Assembly: GCF_036173105.1 (NCBI RefSeq)
Contig: NZ_CP108053.1
Location: 4,960,001-5,024,000 of the forward strand
Reading direction: 5' to 3'
DNA: 64,000 nucleotides
From: Streptomyces sp. NBC_00287
GTDB taxonomy: Bacteria > Actinomycetota > Actinomycetes > Streptomycetales > Streptomycetaceae
The notes beneath the pieces are model-generated. The model saw only the letters and a list, made by a program, of their open reading frames with translations. It did no database searches and was not told where the DNA came from. The translations under genes and the position numbers were made by a program. Positions 35,141 through 43,576 of this stretch are shown piece by piece. The first letter of the stretch is position 1. Each line of letters begins with the position of its first letter.

Positions 35141-38100
35141 ATGATGACGGAGCTTCGGGATCGTGTCGTTGCACGGCTGGTGACCGCCCAGGAGGCCCGC
35201 GATCCCGGGCCGTTGCGCGAGGCGGAGGCGGTGGCCGACGCGCTGGCCCTGTTACGGGAGGCCGCGCCGGTGCCCGAGGGCATGGTCGATCTGGAGTCGG
35301 TGGCGGCGGTCTTCTGGACCTTCTTCTTCCGGCACTTGGGCGACGAGGATCCCGAGGCCCAGCAGAACCAGGTCGTCGTCTTCGGCACCTTCGGGTTCCT
35401 GTGCCCGCGGCTGCCCGAGGAGGCGGGGCTGCCCGCCGATCTCCGCAAGGGCTTCGACCCCGCCGATCCGTCCCACGAGGCCCGGTTCGCTTATCTCGTC
35501 AGCTCGGCGCACGGCGAGGCCGGCGAGCTCGACCGGGCGCTGGCCTGGGCGGAGACGGCACTTGAGTATCTGCTCGACGAAGACCACCCGGGGTTCGTGG
35601 AGCTGGGCATCCATGCCCTGGGAGTGCACGTCGCCCGCTTCCAACTCTTGGCAGAGCCCCCCGCTTTGGCTGCCGCCGCCCGCTATGGACGGGCGGTGTG
35701 CGAGCGGCTCCCGCTCGTCCCGCCGGGTGCCGCCGATGTACAGACCGCCGCCGGGATCGCCCTGCGTGCGGTAGTGGACGCGGCCCGGCTGCTCGGGGCG
35801 CCCGAACTGGCCGTAGTGGAGCGGCTGGTGGCGGCGGCTCCCGAAGGGGCACTCACCCAGGAGACCGCCGACGGTCTGAACATGCTGCGCACGCTGGCCA
35901 CCCTGCCCGTCACCTGGCCCGGCGAACGCGATCTGCACATCGGCGCGGCCATCGCGGACGCGGGCATCGCCGAGCAGGACGCGGCCCGTATCGCCTGCGC
36001 CGTACGACGACTGCGCGCGGCCCGGGACGTGACGCCCGCGGACCATCCCGCGTATCCCCGGGTCACGGCCGCCCTGGGCCAGGCGCTCGCGGCCTTCGCC
36101 AGGGAGCGGGAGGACCCGGAGGCGGCTCTGGAGGCGGCGGAACTGGTCGATTCCGTAGGGGCGTTGGGCGAGGAGCAGCAGGCGGTGCTGGCCGCGTACC
36201 GCTCGTTGGAGACGGACGAGTCGCCGGAGGCTCTGGGCCGGTTCATCCACCAGGTCAGACGACGCCAGGGGGACGGCCCGCCGGACATCGACCTCGAAGT
36301 CCTCGACCTGGCCGCGGGGTTCGTCCCCGACGACAGCGCCGACGAGCGCATCGCCCGCTTCCGCACGGCCCTCCCCGCCAGTCATCCGCGCCGCGCCGCC
36401 CACCTCGCCGTCCTGGCGGCGCTCACGGGCTGGCGGGCGGAGACACTGCGGGCGACGGCACCGGCGCGGGCGGATCTGCTGGCGGCGGAGTCCCGGCAGC
36501 TCACGGAGGCGGCCGGCGCTTCCATGGCTGCGGATCTGCTGCGGCGGGGCCTTTACGAGGCCGCGCTGCCCATCGCCCTCGCCTCGGTGCACGAGGACTC
36601 CCTGCCGGACGAACTCACGGGACTGGTCCGGCAGATGTCCCGTATGAACGACGTCCGTCTCGACACCCCCGAGAACCTCGAATCCGACATCGAGACCATG
36701 CGGGAGATGCTCGCGGACCTCGATGAGAACGACATCGAGCTACGGCCCACCCTCGCCGCCGCGCTCGCCAGTGCCCTGTCGGCGCGAGCCTCCGAGCGGG
36801 GTGATCCGGCGGCCCTCGAAGAGGTCGTGGAGCTGGTCCGGTACGCCCGCCCCCATGTGCCGGACGACCTGGCGGGCCACCTCGACAAGATCCTCGCCGA
36901 CGCGCTCACCGTCCTGTCCATCGGCCGCTTCGACGCGGAAGGTGCCCGTGAGGCCGCGGCGCTGCTCGCCTCGGGGGCGGCGGGCGTCATGCCGGAGCTC
37001 GATGAACTCCCGTACGGCGATGTGGTGGTGACCGAGACCGACCATGCCGTCCTCGCCGCCCGCACCGAGTTCCACAACGCCGTCCAGAACTATCTCTTCG
37101 GCCATGAACCGGCCCAGCTCGAAAGGGCCCGCCAGATCGCCCGGCGCATGCGGGACCTCATCCGAGAGGCCCCGGCCACGGGCGGGGAACGGCCCTGGTA
37201 CGACCTGATGGGCGACGTGTATGTGGATCTCGTCGAGACGATCGGACCCGGCGGCGGCCCCCGGACGGACCTGGACGACTCGATCGTCGACCAGTGCCGC
37301 CGTACCTTCGCGGCCTGCCCCGCCGGACATCCGATGCGGCCCATGGTCACGACGACACTGGCCCGGGTGCTGATGCAGCGAGCGGTGCTGCTGCGCGCCA
37401 CCGAGCCGGAGCGGGCGGCGGCGCTGGTCGCGGAGGCGCGTGAGCTGGGGCCCGTGATCGAGGAGGCGACGCCTCAGGGGGGTCCGGTCGACCTCGCCGG
37501 GGCGATGCGGTTTGTCTTCGATCTCGTTGCGCGGGGGCGGCTGCCCGAGGTGGCGCCAGGGGCATCGGCAGCTCAGGCGCGGGAAGGGTCCTCCTCGGAC
37601 CTCTTCGAGAACCTCATGGGACCGCTCCGGGACCGGCTGGCCGGTACCGCGGACCCCGATGCCTGGCGGGACCGGGCGGTACCGGTGTCGATGCGGGCCC
37701 ACGGGGCGATCGCCGCGGCGGCCGGAGCGCTGGGCAGGCCACGGCCCCGGATCGACCTGGCCCTCGACCACCTGGAGGCGGGTGTCGAAGCGATGGCCGC
37801 GATCACCGACCGGGGGAGCGATCAACAGAGCGCTGAGCACGGTCTGTCGACGTTCGAGGGGGACATCCGGACGATCGTCGAGCTGATCCTCATGCAGCTC
37901 GTGGGCCGGGAGGTGGCGAGTCTGCTGCCCGGGCATCTGGGCGCGGTCACGGACCGGCTGGAGGCGGTGGCGAAGCGACTGGAGACCACACCGGAGGACC
38001 GCCGGGAGGCCGAGGCCCAGGACGTCGAGAACGCCGTACGCGAGACCGCCGAGGCGGTGCAGGCGCTGCCCGGATTAGGCCGTGCCGTACAGGGCCCCGA

Positions 38101-39472
38101 GGTCGACCGAGCTGCCGAACTCCTTGAAAGGGGCCGCGGCTTGCTGCTGGCCCGGCGCATCGAGGCCCGCGCCGACATCGGCGACCTGCGTTCCGTGCAC
38201 CCCGCTCTCGCGGCCGAGTTCGAGCGGCTGACGGACGCGCTGGCCTCGGACGTACCGGACTCCGGCCCTGCAGGGCACGCCGAGTGGGCGCGGCTCGCGG
38301 GGCTGCGGGCCTCTCGGGAACTCGACGCGCTGGTCGACCGTATTCGCAGCGAGCCCGGCTTCGAGGACTTCCTACGGCCGTTGACCGCACCCCAGTTGCG
38401 GGAGCTCGCGGCCGACGGGCCCGTCGTGGTCCTCAACCAGGGCCGCCGCTTCTGCCAGGCCCTGGTCGTCACCAACCGGTCGATCACCGCCCTGCATCTC
38501 GACGTCGAGTCCGACGAGGTCGCCAAGGCCGCGCGGGAGCTGCGGGACGCCGTCGACGCGATCAACGCCCAGGGCACGGCACGTCCGGGGCCCGCCCGGC
38601 TCGTCGCCGCCGGCAGGACCGTCCGCGAGACGCTGGCGTGGACCTGGCACAAGGTCGTCCGTCCGGTGCTGGAACTGGCGGGCACCGCCGATCCGGTCCC
38701 CCGGCACGGCACCTGGCCCCGCCTGTGGTGGGTCCCGACCGGCGCCTTCAGCGCCCTGCCGCTCCACGCGGCCCAGTGCACGGCACCGGACTGCGAGCAG
38801 GGCGGCTGCGGCGCGGCGCTGGACGCGGTGGTGTCCTCGTACGTCCCGGGCCTGCAGACCCTGGCCTACGCCCGCGCCCGGGCCCGGCGCCGCCCCGGCC
38901 GAGGCGGCGCCCTCCTGGTCGCGGAGCCCGAGGAAGAGCTCCCCGGAGTCGCGGCGGCCACGGGGTACGCGGCCCAACTCCTGGGCGCGCCGCCGCCCTT
39001 GATCGGTACGGCCGCCACCCGGCAGGCGGTGCTCGGCGCCCTGCACGACGCCTCCTGGGCCCACTTCGGCTGCCACGCGGCCACCGATCCGACCGAGCCC
39101 TCCGGCGCGCTGCTCCAGCTGCCGAGCGGGGAGCCGGTCTCGGTGCTGGAGATCTGCCGGGCCCGTCCGCGCGCGGCGCGGCTGGCGTTCCTGGCGGCCT
39201 GCGGGACCGCCCGGACGGCGGAACGGCTGACCGACGAGGCCATCCACATCACCAGCTCCTTCCTGCTGGCCGGGTTCCCCGCGGCGGTGGGCACCCTGTG
39301 GACCATCGACAGCACCCACGCGGACCACATGACCCGCGACTTCTACCGCCGTACGACGGCCCCCGACGCCCCCGGCGCGGCCCACGCCCTGCACGACACG
39401 GTGCGCCAGCTCCGCCGCAGGGTCCCCGAGCGGCCGCACATCTGGGCGGCGTACGTGCACGCGGGGACGTAG
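35141..39472 (+). CDS. Large CHAT-domain (caspase-like peptidase) protein with helical-repeat array
   Basis: 1443 residues, cytoplasmic. Residues 1 to about 1080 are alanine/leucine/arginine-rich helices in TPR-like pairs with no membrane segment. The C-terminal about 350 residues are a CHAT domain: LWWVPTGAFSALPLHAA, the catalytic His1312 in WAHFGCHAAT, Cys1354 in LAFLAACGTA, and the IHITSSFLLAGFPAAVGTLW helix. CHAT proteases are clan CD peptidases often used in bacterial conflict systems, where the repeats sense a trigger. The neighbours divergent from it encode a zinc-ribbon and a membrane protein. Confidence 0.9.
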   Translation: MMTELRDRVVARLVTAQEARDPGPLREAEAVADALALLREAAPVPEGMVDLESVAAVFWTFFFRHLGDEDPEAQQNQVVVFGTFGFLCPRLPEEAGLPADLRKGFDPADPSHEARFAYLVSSAHGEAGELDRALAWAETALEYLLDEDHPGFVELGIHALGVHVARFQLLAEPPALAAAARYGRAVCERLPLVPPGAADVQTAAGIALRAVVDAARLLGAPELAVVERLVAAAPEGALTQETADGLNMLRTLATLPVTWPGERDLHIGAAIADAGIAEQDAARIACAVRRLRAARDVTPADHPAYPRVTAALGQALAAFAREREDPEAALEAAELVDSVGALGEEQQAVLAAYRSLETDESPEALGRFIHQVRRRQGDGPPDIDLEVLDLAAGFVPDDSADERIARFRTALPASHPRRAAHLAVLAALTGWRAETLRATAPARADLLAAESRQLTEAAGASMAADLLRRGLYEAALPIALASVHEDSLPDELTGLVRQMSRMNDVRLDTPENLESDIETMREMLADLDENDIELRPTLAAALASALSARASERGDPAALEEVVELVRYARPHVPDDLAGHLDKILADALTVLSIGRFDAEGAREAAALLASGAAGVMPELDELPYGDVVVTETDHAVLAARTEFHNAVQNYLFGHEPAQLERARQIARRMRDLIREAPATGGERPWYDLMGDVYVDLVETIGPGGGPRTDLDDSIVDQCRRTFAACPAGHPMRPMVTTTLARVLMQRAVLLRATEPERAAALVAEARELGPVIEEATPQGGPVDLAGAMRFVFDLVARGRLPEVAPGASAAQAREGSSSDLFENLMGPLRDRLAGTADPDAWRDRAVPVSMRAHGAIAAAAGALGRPRPRIDLALDHLEAGVEAMAAITDRGSDQQSAEHGLSTFEGDIRTIVELILMQLVGREVASLLPGHLGAVTDRLEAVAKRLETTPEDRREAEAQDVENAVRETAEAVQALPGLGRAVQGPEVDRAAELLERGRGLLLARRIEARADIGDLRSVHPALAAEFERLTDALASDVPDSGPAGHAEWARLAGLRASRELDALVDRIRSEPGFEDFLRPLTAPQLRELAADGPVVVLNQGRRFCQALVVTNRSITALHLDVESDEVAKAARELRDAVDAINAQGTARPGPARLVAAGRTVRETLAWTWHKVVRPVLELAGTADPVPRHGTWPRLWWVPTGAFSALPLHAAQCTAPDCEQGGCGAALDAVVSSYVPGLQTLAYARARARRRPGRGGALLVAEPEEELPGVAAATGYAAQLLGAPPPLIGTAATRQAVLGALHDASWAHFGCHAATDPTEPSGALLQLPSGEPVSVLEICRARPRAARLAFLAACGTARTAERLTDEAIHITSSFLLAGFPAAVGTLWTIDSTHADHMTRDFYRRTTAPDAPGAAHALHDTVRQLRRRVPERPHIWAAYVHAGT

Positions 39473-39504
39473 ATTCGCAAGGGACCGGCGTATTCCCTGG
39501 AAGC

Positions 39505-39552
39505 CATTGGAATTCCAATGCCAGCGATCGGAATCCTCATTGGATTCCTATG
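39505..39552. promoter_or_regulatory. Palindromic operators upstream of the DJ-1-like gene
   Basis: A perfect 16-bp palindrome CATTGGAATTCCAATG (39505-39520) is followed by a degenerate half (ATCGGAATCCTCAT, 39527-39540) and a second near-copy CATTGGATTCCTATG (39538-39552). The row of sites in front of a gene whose 3' neighbour is a LysR regulator fits multi-site binding by that regulator. Confidence 0.6.
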
Positions 39553-39603
39553 GGTCGACGGGCTTACGTTCGAGGTCCCGACGAACCCCCTGGAGAACGC
39601 ACC

Positions 39604-40299
39604 ATGTCGAAGATCCTGTTCGTACTGACCGGCGTCGACTACTGGACGCTCGCCGACGGTACCCGTCACCCCACCGGCTTCTGGGCCGAGGAGGCCGTCG
39701 CCCCCTACCGGCGGTTCACGGCCGAGGGCCACGAGGTCGTCGTCGCCACGCCCGGCGGTGTCGTGCCCACCGTCGATCAGGGCAGCCTCGCCCCGGAGTT
39801 CAACGGCGGCCAGGAGGGCGCCGACGAGGTTGCGCGGGCGCTCGACGCGATGACCGAGCTGAAGAACCCGGTCCGGCTGGAGGACGTCGACCTCGACGAC
39901 TACGCCGCCGTCTTCTACCCCGGCGGCCACGGCCCCATGGAGGACCTCTCCGCCGACACCACCTCCGGCCGGCTCCTCGTCGACGTCCTCGACTCCGGCA
40001 AGCCGCTCGGCGTGGTCTGCCACGGCCCGGCCGCGCTGCTCGCCGCCACCCGCGAGGACGGCGCCAACGCCTTCGCCGGCTACCGGATCGCCGCCTTCAC
40101 CGACGCCGAGGAGACCCAGGCCGGGCTCGCCGACAGGGCGAAGTGGCTGCTGGAGTCGCGGCTCGTCGAGGCGGGCGTGAACGTCCGGGCGGGCGAGCCG
40201 TGGGCGCCGCACGTGGTCGTCGACCGCAATCTGGTGACCGGCCAGAACCCGGCCTCCTCGGCACCGCTCGCGGCCGAGCTGCTGAAGAAGCTCGGCTGA
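39604..40299 (+). CDS. DJ-1/PfpI family (type 1 glutamine amidotransferase-like) protein
   Basis: 231 residues. The class I GATase-like fold shows FYPGGHGPMEDL and the nucleophile elbow VVCHGPAAL (Cys139), with a conserved Glu in the FWAEEA segment. Members act as glyoxalases (HSP31-type), chaperones or deglycases. The HPTGFWAEE start and length are closest to the HSP31/glyoxalase III group. ATG 39604 is chosen; upstream in-frame sequence lies inside the CHAT gene in another frame. It is followed 9 bp later by a LysR regulator. Confidence 0.88.
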   Translation: MSKILFVLTGVDYWTLADGTRHPTGFWAEEAVAPYRRFTAEGHEVVVATPGGVVPTVDQGSLAPEFNGGQEGADEVARALDAMTELKNPVRLEDVDLDDYAAVFYPGGHGPMEDLSADTTSGRLLVDVLDSGKPLGVVCHGPAALLAATREDGANAFAGYRIAAFTDAEETQAGLADRAKWLLESRLVEAGVNVRAGEPWAPHVVVDRNLVTGQNPASSAPLAAELLKKLG

Positions 40300-40308
40300 G
40301 TGGCCTGA

Positions 40309-41211
40309 GTGGACGTACCTCAGGATCTCAATCTGATCCGGACGTTCCTCGCCGTCTACCGCTCCGGTTCCTTCACCGCCGCCGCACAGGTGCTGGGCAT
40401 CTCCCAGCCCACGGTGACCACCCAGGTGAAGGCCCTGGAGCGGCAGTCGGGCCGCGAGCTCTTCGCCCGTCTGCCCAGGGGCGTCACGCCCACGTCGTAC
40501 GCCCATGACCTGGCCGCGAGGGTCGCGGGACCGCTCGACGCGCTGCTGGCGGCCACCGGCCGCGATCCGGCGGAGGCGGGCCCGCCGGCCCCGGTCCACC
40601 TGGCCGGTCCGGCCGAACTCCTCTGCCTCCGCGTCTTGCCGGCACTGGCCCCGCTGGTGGCGGAGGGCGTACGACTGAGGGTCACGCCCGGCCTGACGGA
40701 CCCGCTGCTGGACGAGCTGCGGGCGGGCAGCCACGATCTGGTCCTGGCCACCACCCGCCCCCGGGGCCGGACGCTCAACGCGTCCCCCTTGTTCGACGAG
40801 GAGTTCGTGCTGGTGGCGGCACCGGCCTGGGCGGACCGAATCGGCGACCGGGTGACGACGGAGGGCCCGGGCGTCCTCCACGCGGTCCCCCTGATCGCCT
40901 ACGCAGAGGACCTCCCCATCCTCCGCCGCTACTGGCGGCACGTCTTCGAGCAGCGCCTGAACTGCCGGGCCGCGGTCACGATGCCGGACCTACGGGGCGT
41001 GCTGACGGCGGTGACCGGAGGCGCGGGCTTCTCCGTTCTGCCTCGCTATCTGTGCGCCCCCGAACTTGCCGAGGGCGCCCTGATCCCCCTCCACGAACCC
41101 GAGGATCCGCCCATCAACACCGCCTACCTGGTGGGGCGCCCGGGCACTTCGGAGAATCCGCACGTCACGCGGGTACGGGACCATCTGCTCCGGGTGGGCC
41201 CCGGTTGGTGA
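40309..41211 (+). CDS. LysR family transcriptional regulator
   Basis: 300 residues. The N-terminal winged helix (LNLIRTFLAVYRSGSFTAAA with GISQPTVTTQVKALERQ) is canonical, followed by the two-lobed effector-binding domain. It lies 9 bp after the DJ-1-like gene on the same strand, so it is likely co-transcribed and feeds back on the palindromes at 39505-39552. The inducer may be a reactive aldehyde or oxidant, given the neighbour; this is inference only. The start is GTG. Confidence 0.88.
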   Translation: MDVPQDLNLIRTFLAVYRSGSFTAAAQVLGISQPTVTTQVKALERQSGRELFARLPRGVTPTSYAHDLAARVAGPLDALLAATGRDPAEAGPPAPVHLAGPAELLCLRVLPALAPLVAEGVRLRVTPGLTDPLLDELRAGSHDLVLATTRPRGRTLNASPLFDEEFVLVAAPAWADRIGDRVTTEGPGVLHAVPLIAYAEDLPILRRYWRHVFEQRLNCRAAVTMPDLRGVLTAVTGGAGFSVLPRYLCAPELAEGALIPLHEPEDPPINTAYLVGRPGTSENPHVTRVRDHLLRVGPGW

Positions 41212-41236
41212 CCCGGCACTGGCGAGACGGAGCGTC

Positions 41237-41265
41237 TTGCGTGGGTGAGAGGTAGGGGTTATGGT
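41237..41265 (+). promoter_or_regulatory. Promoter of the ABC-F gene
   Basis: TTGCGT (41237-41242), a 17-bp spacer and TATGGT (41260-41265) form a good vegetative-type promoter. The predicted start is near 41272, giving a leader of about 77 nt before the TTG start. An ATG at 41261 lies upstream of this start and would not be a leader ORF. Confidence 0.6.
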
Positions 41266-41322
41266 TCCGGAGTCCGGTCGGAACGAGACGTCTCGTCTCG
41301 ACACTTCGACCGAACCCCTACC
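41251..41322 (+). promoter_or_regulatory. Inverted repeat and hairpin in the ABC-F leader region
   Basis: GGTAGGGGTT (41251-41260) is exactly complementary to AACCCCTACC (41313-41322), and the match extends imperfectly outward on both sides. Within it, GAGACG-TCT-CGTCTC (about 41285-41299) forms a tight hairpin inside the predicted 5' leader. ABC-F resistance genes are often controlled by leader structures that respond to stalled ribosomes; this may be such a device. Confidence 0.45.
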
Positions 41323-41348
41323 CCTGTCGCCCACGAAAGAAGAACCAC

Positions 41349-42953
41349 TTGTTCCGTACTCCGGAAGCACCCTCCACTACCGTCTCCCAGCTCACCGTCA
41401 CCGATGTCAGCAAGCGGTACGGCCCTCAACTCGTCCTGGACCGTGTGTCGTTCACCGTCCGCCCCGGGGAGCGGGCGGGAGTCATCGGGGACAACGGCTC
41501 CGGCAAGTCCACGCTGCTACGGCTGCTCGCGGGCGCCGTATGGCCCGACAACGGCGAGCTCACCGTCGTAGCACCGGGCGGCACAGGCCACTTGGCGCAG
41601 ACCCTGGACCTGCAGGACACGGCATGTGTGGGCGACGCCATCGACTTGGCGCTGTCCGAACTGCGCGCTCTGGAACGACGGTTGCGGGCGACCGGCGCCG
41701 CGCTCGAAACCGATGCCTCGGCGTACGACCGATATGCGGCGCTGGAGGCGGAGTTCGAGGCGCGCGGCGGTTACGACGCGGACCGCCGGGTCGACGTAAC
41801 CCTGCGCCACCTGGGCGAGTCGGCGGCCCTGGACCGCTCGCGCAGGCTCGGCACGCTCTCGGGCGGCCAGCGCTCCCGACTGGCCCTGGCCGCGACGCTC
41901 GCCGCGGCACCCGAACTCCTCCTCCTCGACGAACCGACCAACGACTTGGACGACGAGGCGGTGGCCTGGCTGGAGGAGCGGCTGCGCACCCACCGCGGCA
42001 CGATCGTCGCCGTCACCCACGACCGGACCTTCCTCGACCGGGTGACGGACACCATCCTGGAGGTGGACGGCGGATCCGTCCGCCGCTACGGCGACGGCTA
42101 CCAGGGATACCTCACCGCCAAGGCCGCCGAACGCGCCCGCCATGAGCGGGAGTACGAGGAGTGGCGGGCGGAGGTGGCCCGCCAGTCGCGGCTCGCCGAC
42201 TCCCACATCGGCCGGCTCGACGCGATCCCGCGCAAGGGGCCGTGGGCGTTCAGCGGGGCGGGTGCGTTCCGGGCCCGGTCGCGGGCCCACGGTGCGATGA
42301 GCCGGATCCGCAATGCCTGTGAGCGGGTGCAGCGGCTGACGGAGAACCCGGTGTCGGCGCCGCCGGAGCCGTTGCGCTTCGCGGCACAGATTGAGGGTTC
42401 GGCGGACCGGGCGGTGGAGGTGGCGGACCTGTGGGTGCCCGGTCGCCTGCTCCTGGACTCGCTGCATGTCCCTGCCGGTGGCCGACTGTTGGTGACCGGT
42501 CCCAACGGCGCGGGAAAGTCCACCCTGTTGAGGGTGCTGGCCGGTGAACTGACCCCGGAGCCGGGCGCGACGGTGCGGCGACCGGCGAGGGTGGGTTTCC
42601 TGCGTCAGGTGGCGGCCCCGCCGGCGGACGAGGACCTCTCCCTGCTCGCGGCCTTCGGGGAGGACCGCGCCGAGGAACTGCTCTCCCTGGGCCTCTTCCG
42701 CGACTCCGACCTGCCCCGGAGGGTGGGGGACCTGTCCACGGGCCAGCGCCGCCGCCTGGAACTGGCCCACCTCCTCACCGAGCCCCACGACGCCCTGCTC
42801 CTGGACGAGCCGACGAACCATCTGGCACCGGCGCTGGTGGAGGACCTCCAAAAGGCCCTCGCCGACTACGAAGGGACCCTGATCATCGTCACCCACGACC
42901 GACGTCTGCGCTCGACGCTGCCGGGCCCCGTCCGGGAGCTGAGCCCGATCTGA
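41349..42953 (+). CDS. ABC-F family ATPase (ribosome protection type)
   Basis: 534 residues with two fused ABC domains and no membrane part. Walker A motifs are GDNGSGKST and GPNGAGKST, signatures LSGGQRSRLAL and LSTGQRRRLEL, Walker B LLLDEPTN in both, joined by a charged interdomain linker (YEEWRAEVARQSRLADSH). Such proteins displace antibiotics from the ribosomal exit tunnel or act in translation. The TTG start at 41349 has a weak purine-rich AAAGAAGAA upstream. A structured leader suggests induced expression. Confidence 0.9.
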   Translation: MFRTPEAPSTTVSQLTVTDVSKRYGPQLVLDRVSFTVRPGERAGVIGDNGSGKSTLLRLLAGAVWPDNGELTVVAPGGTGHLAQTLDLQDTACVGDAIDLALSELRALERRLRATGAALETDASAYDRYAALEAEFEARGGYDADRRVDVTLRHLGESAALDRSRRLGTLSGGQRSRLALAATLAAAPELLLLDEPTNDLDDEAVAWLEERLRTHRGTIVAVTHDRTFLDRVTDTILEVDGGSVRRYGDGYQGYLTAKAAERARHEREYEEWRAEVARQSRLADSHIGRLDAIPRKGPWAFSGAGAFRARSRAHGAMSRIRNACERVQRLTENPVSAPPEPLRFAAQIEGSADRAVEVADLWVPGRLLLDSLHVPAGGRLLVTGPNGAGKSTLLRVLAGELTPEPGATVRRPARVGFLRQVAAPPADEDLSLLAAFGEDRAEELLSLGLFRDSDLPRRVGDLSTGQRRRLELAHLLTEPHDALLLDEPTNHLAPALVEDLQKALADYEGTLIIVTHDRRLRSTLPGPVRELSPI

Positions 42954-43021
42954 CGTCACCGCGATCCACGGCCGGGCAACAGGGCGCCCACAGCGAACCC
43001 TCAGAATCGCGGCGCAGGATC

Positions 43022-43456
43022 GTGGGGTGGGCCGTGACCGGGGCGGGCTGGCAGCCCTTCGTCGCGGACGACGGACACGGCGCCCTGACGCTCGCCCGCA
43101 GCTGCGCCCCGCACGCCGTCGTCCTGGACGGGATGCTGCCCGACCTGGACGGCGTGCACGTACTGCGGCGACTGCGGTACGAGAACGCGCGGCTGCCCGT
43201 GCTCATGCTCACCGCCCGCGACGCGCTGGAACACCGCCTCGACGGACTGTCGGCCGGCGCCGACGACTACGTGACCAAGCCCTTCTCGCTGGAGGAGGTC
43301 ATGCTGCGGCTGCGGGCCCTGCCAGGGCCCGGGCCCGCTGGCCGGAGCCTAGGGCGCCACCCAGGGCGACGGCCCGACCCAGAAGCACGTCCACTCGATC
43401 ATCCGCACCCCGAACGGCAACGACTACGGCAAGGAACTCCTCAGGCAGCTACCTGA
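43022..43456 (+). pseudogene. Truncated OmpR-type response regulator
   Basis: The frame carries the middle of a receiver domain: FVADDGHGALTLAR, phosphoacceptor VVLDGMLPDLDG, LMLTARDALEHRLDGL and GADDYVTKPFSLEEV. The N-terminal strand with the acidic pair is missing, as is the whole DNA-binding domain: homology ends near 43330 and the frame runs on into unrelated sequence. The following bases (about 43350-43498) contain another coding-like stretch ending HYRW that I could not assign. Together 42954-43530 is a graveyard of fragments. Confidence 0.7.
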
Positions 43457-43530
43457 CCTCACCGCATCACCGGTGAGGTACCCGCACTACAGATGGTGAA
43501 GCAGCACTTCGCGCAGCGCCGCAGCCGTAG

Positions 43531-43562
43531 CGGGGCCGCAGGCCGTTGTGCCTGCGGCCCCG
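43531..43562. terminator. Intrinsic terminator
   Basis: A 13-bp stem (43531-43543 with 43550-43562) with a CGTTGT loop and a TTT run on the plus strand. It lies 14 bp from the stop of the xyloglucanase gene on the minus strand and can end transcripts from both sides. Confidence 0.8.
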
Positions 43563-43576
43563 TTTGGGCGCCTGGG

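Noticed and set aside
35252..36592. Minus-strand frame of 446 codons within the CHAT gene
   Set aside because: Antisense shadow of a gene with clear domain content; no RBS and unusual composition.
41261..41349. ATG 41261 as a leader peptide of the ABC-F gene
   Set aside because: The ATG overlaps the predicted -10 box and lies upstream of the likely transcription start.
43350..43498. Coding-like stretch ending HYRW as a gene
   Set aside because: No start or RBS and no recognisable family; treated as an unidentified fragment within the remnant region.
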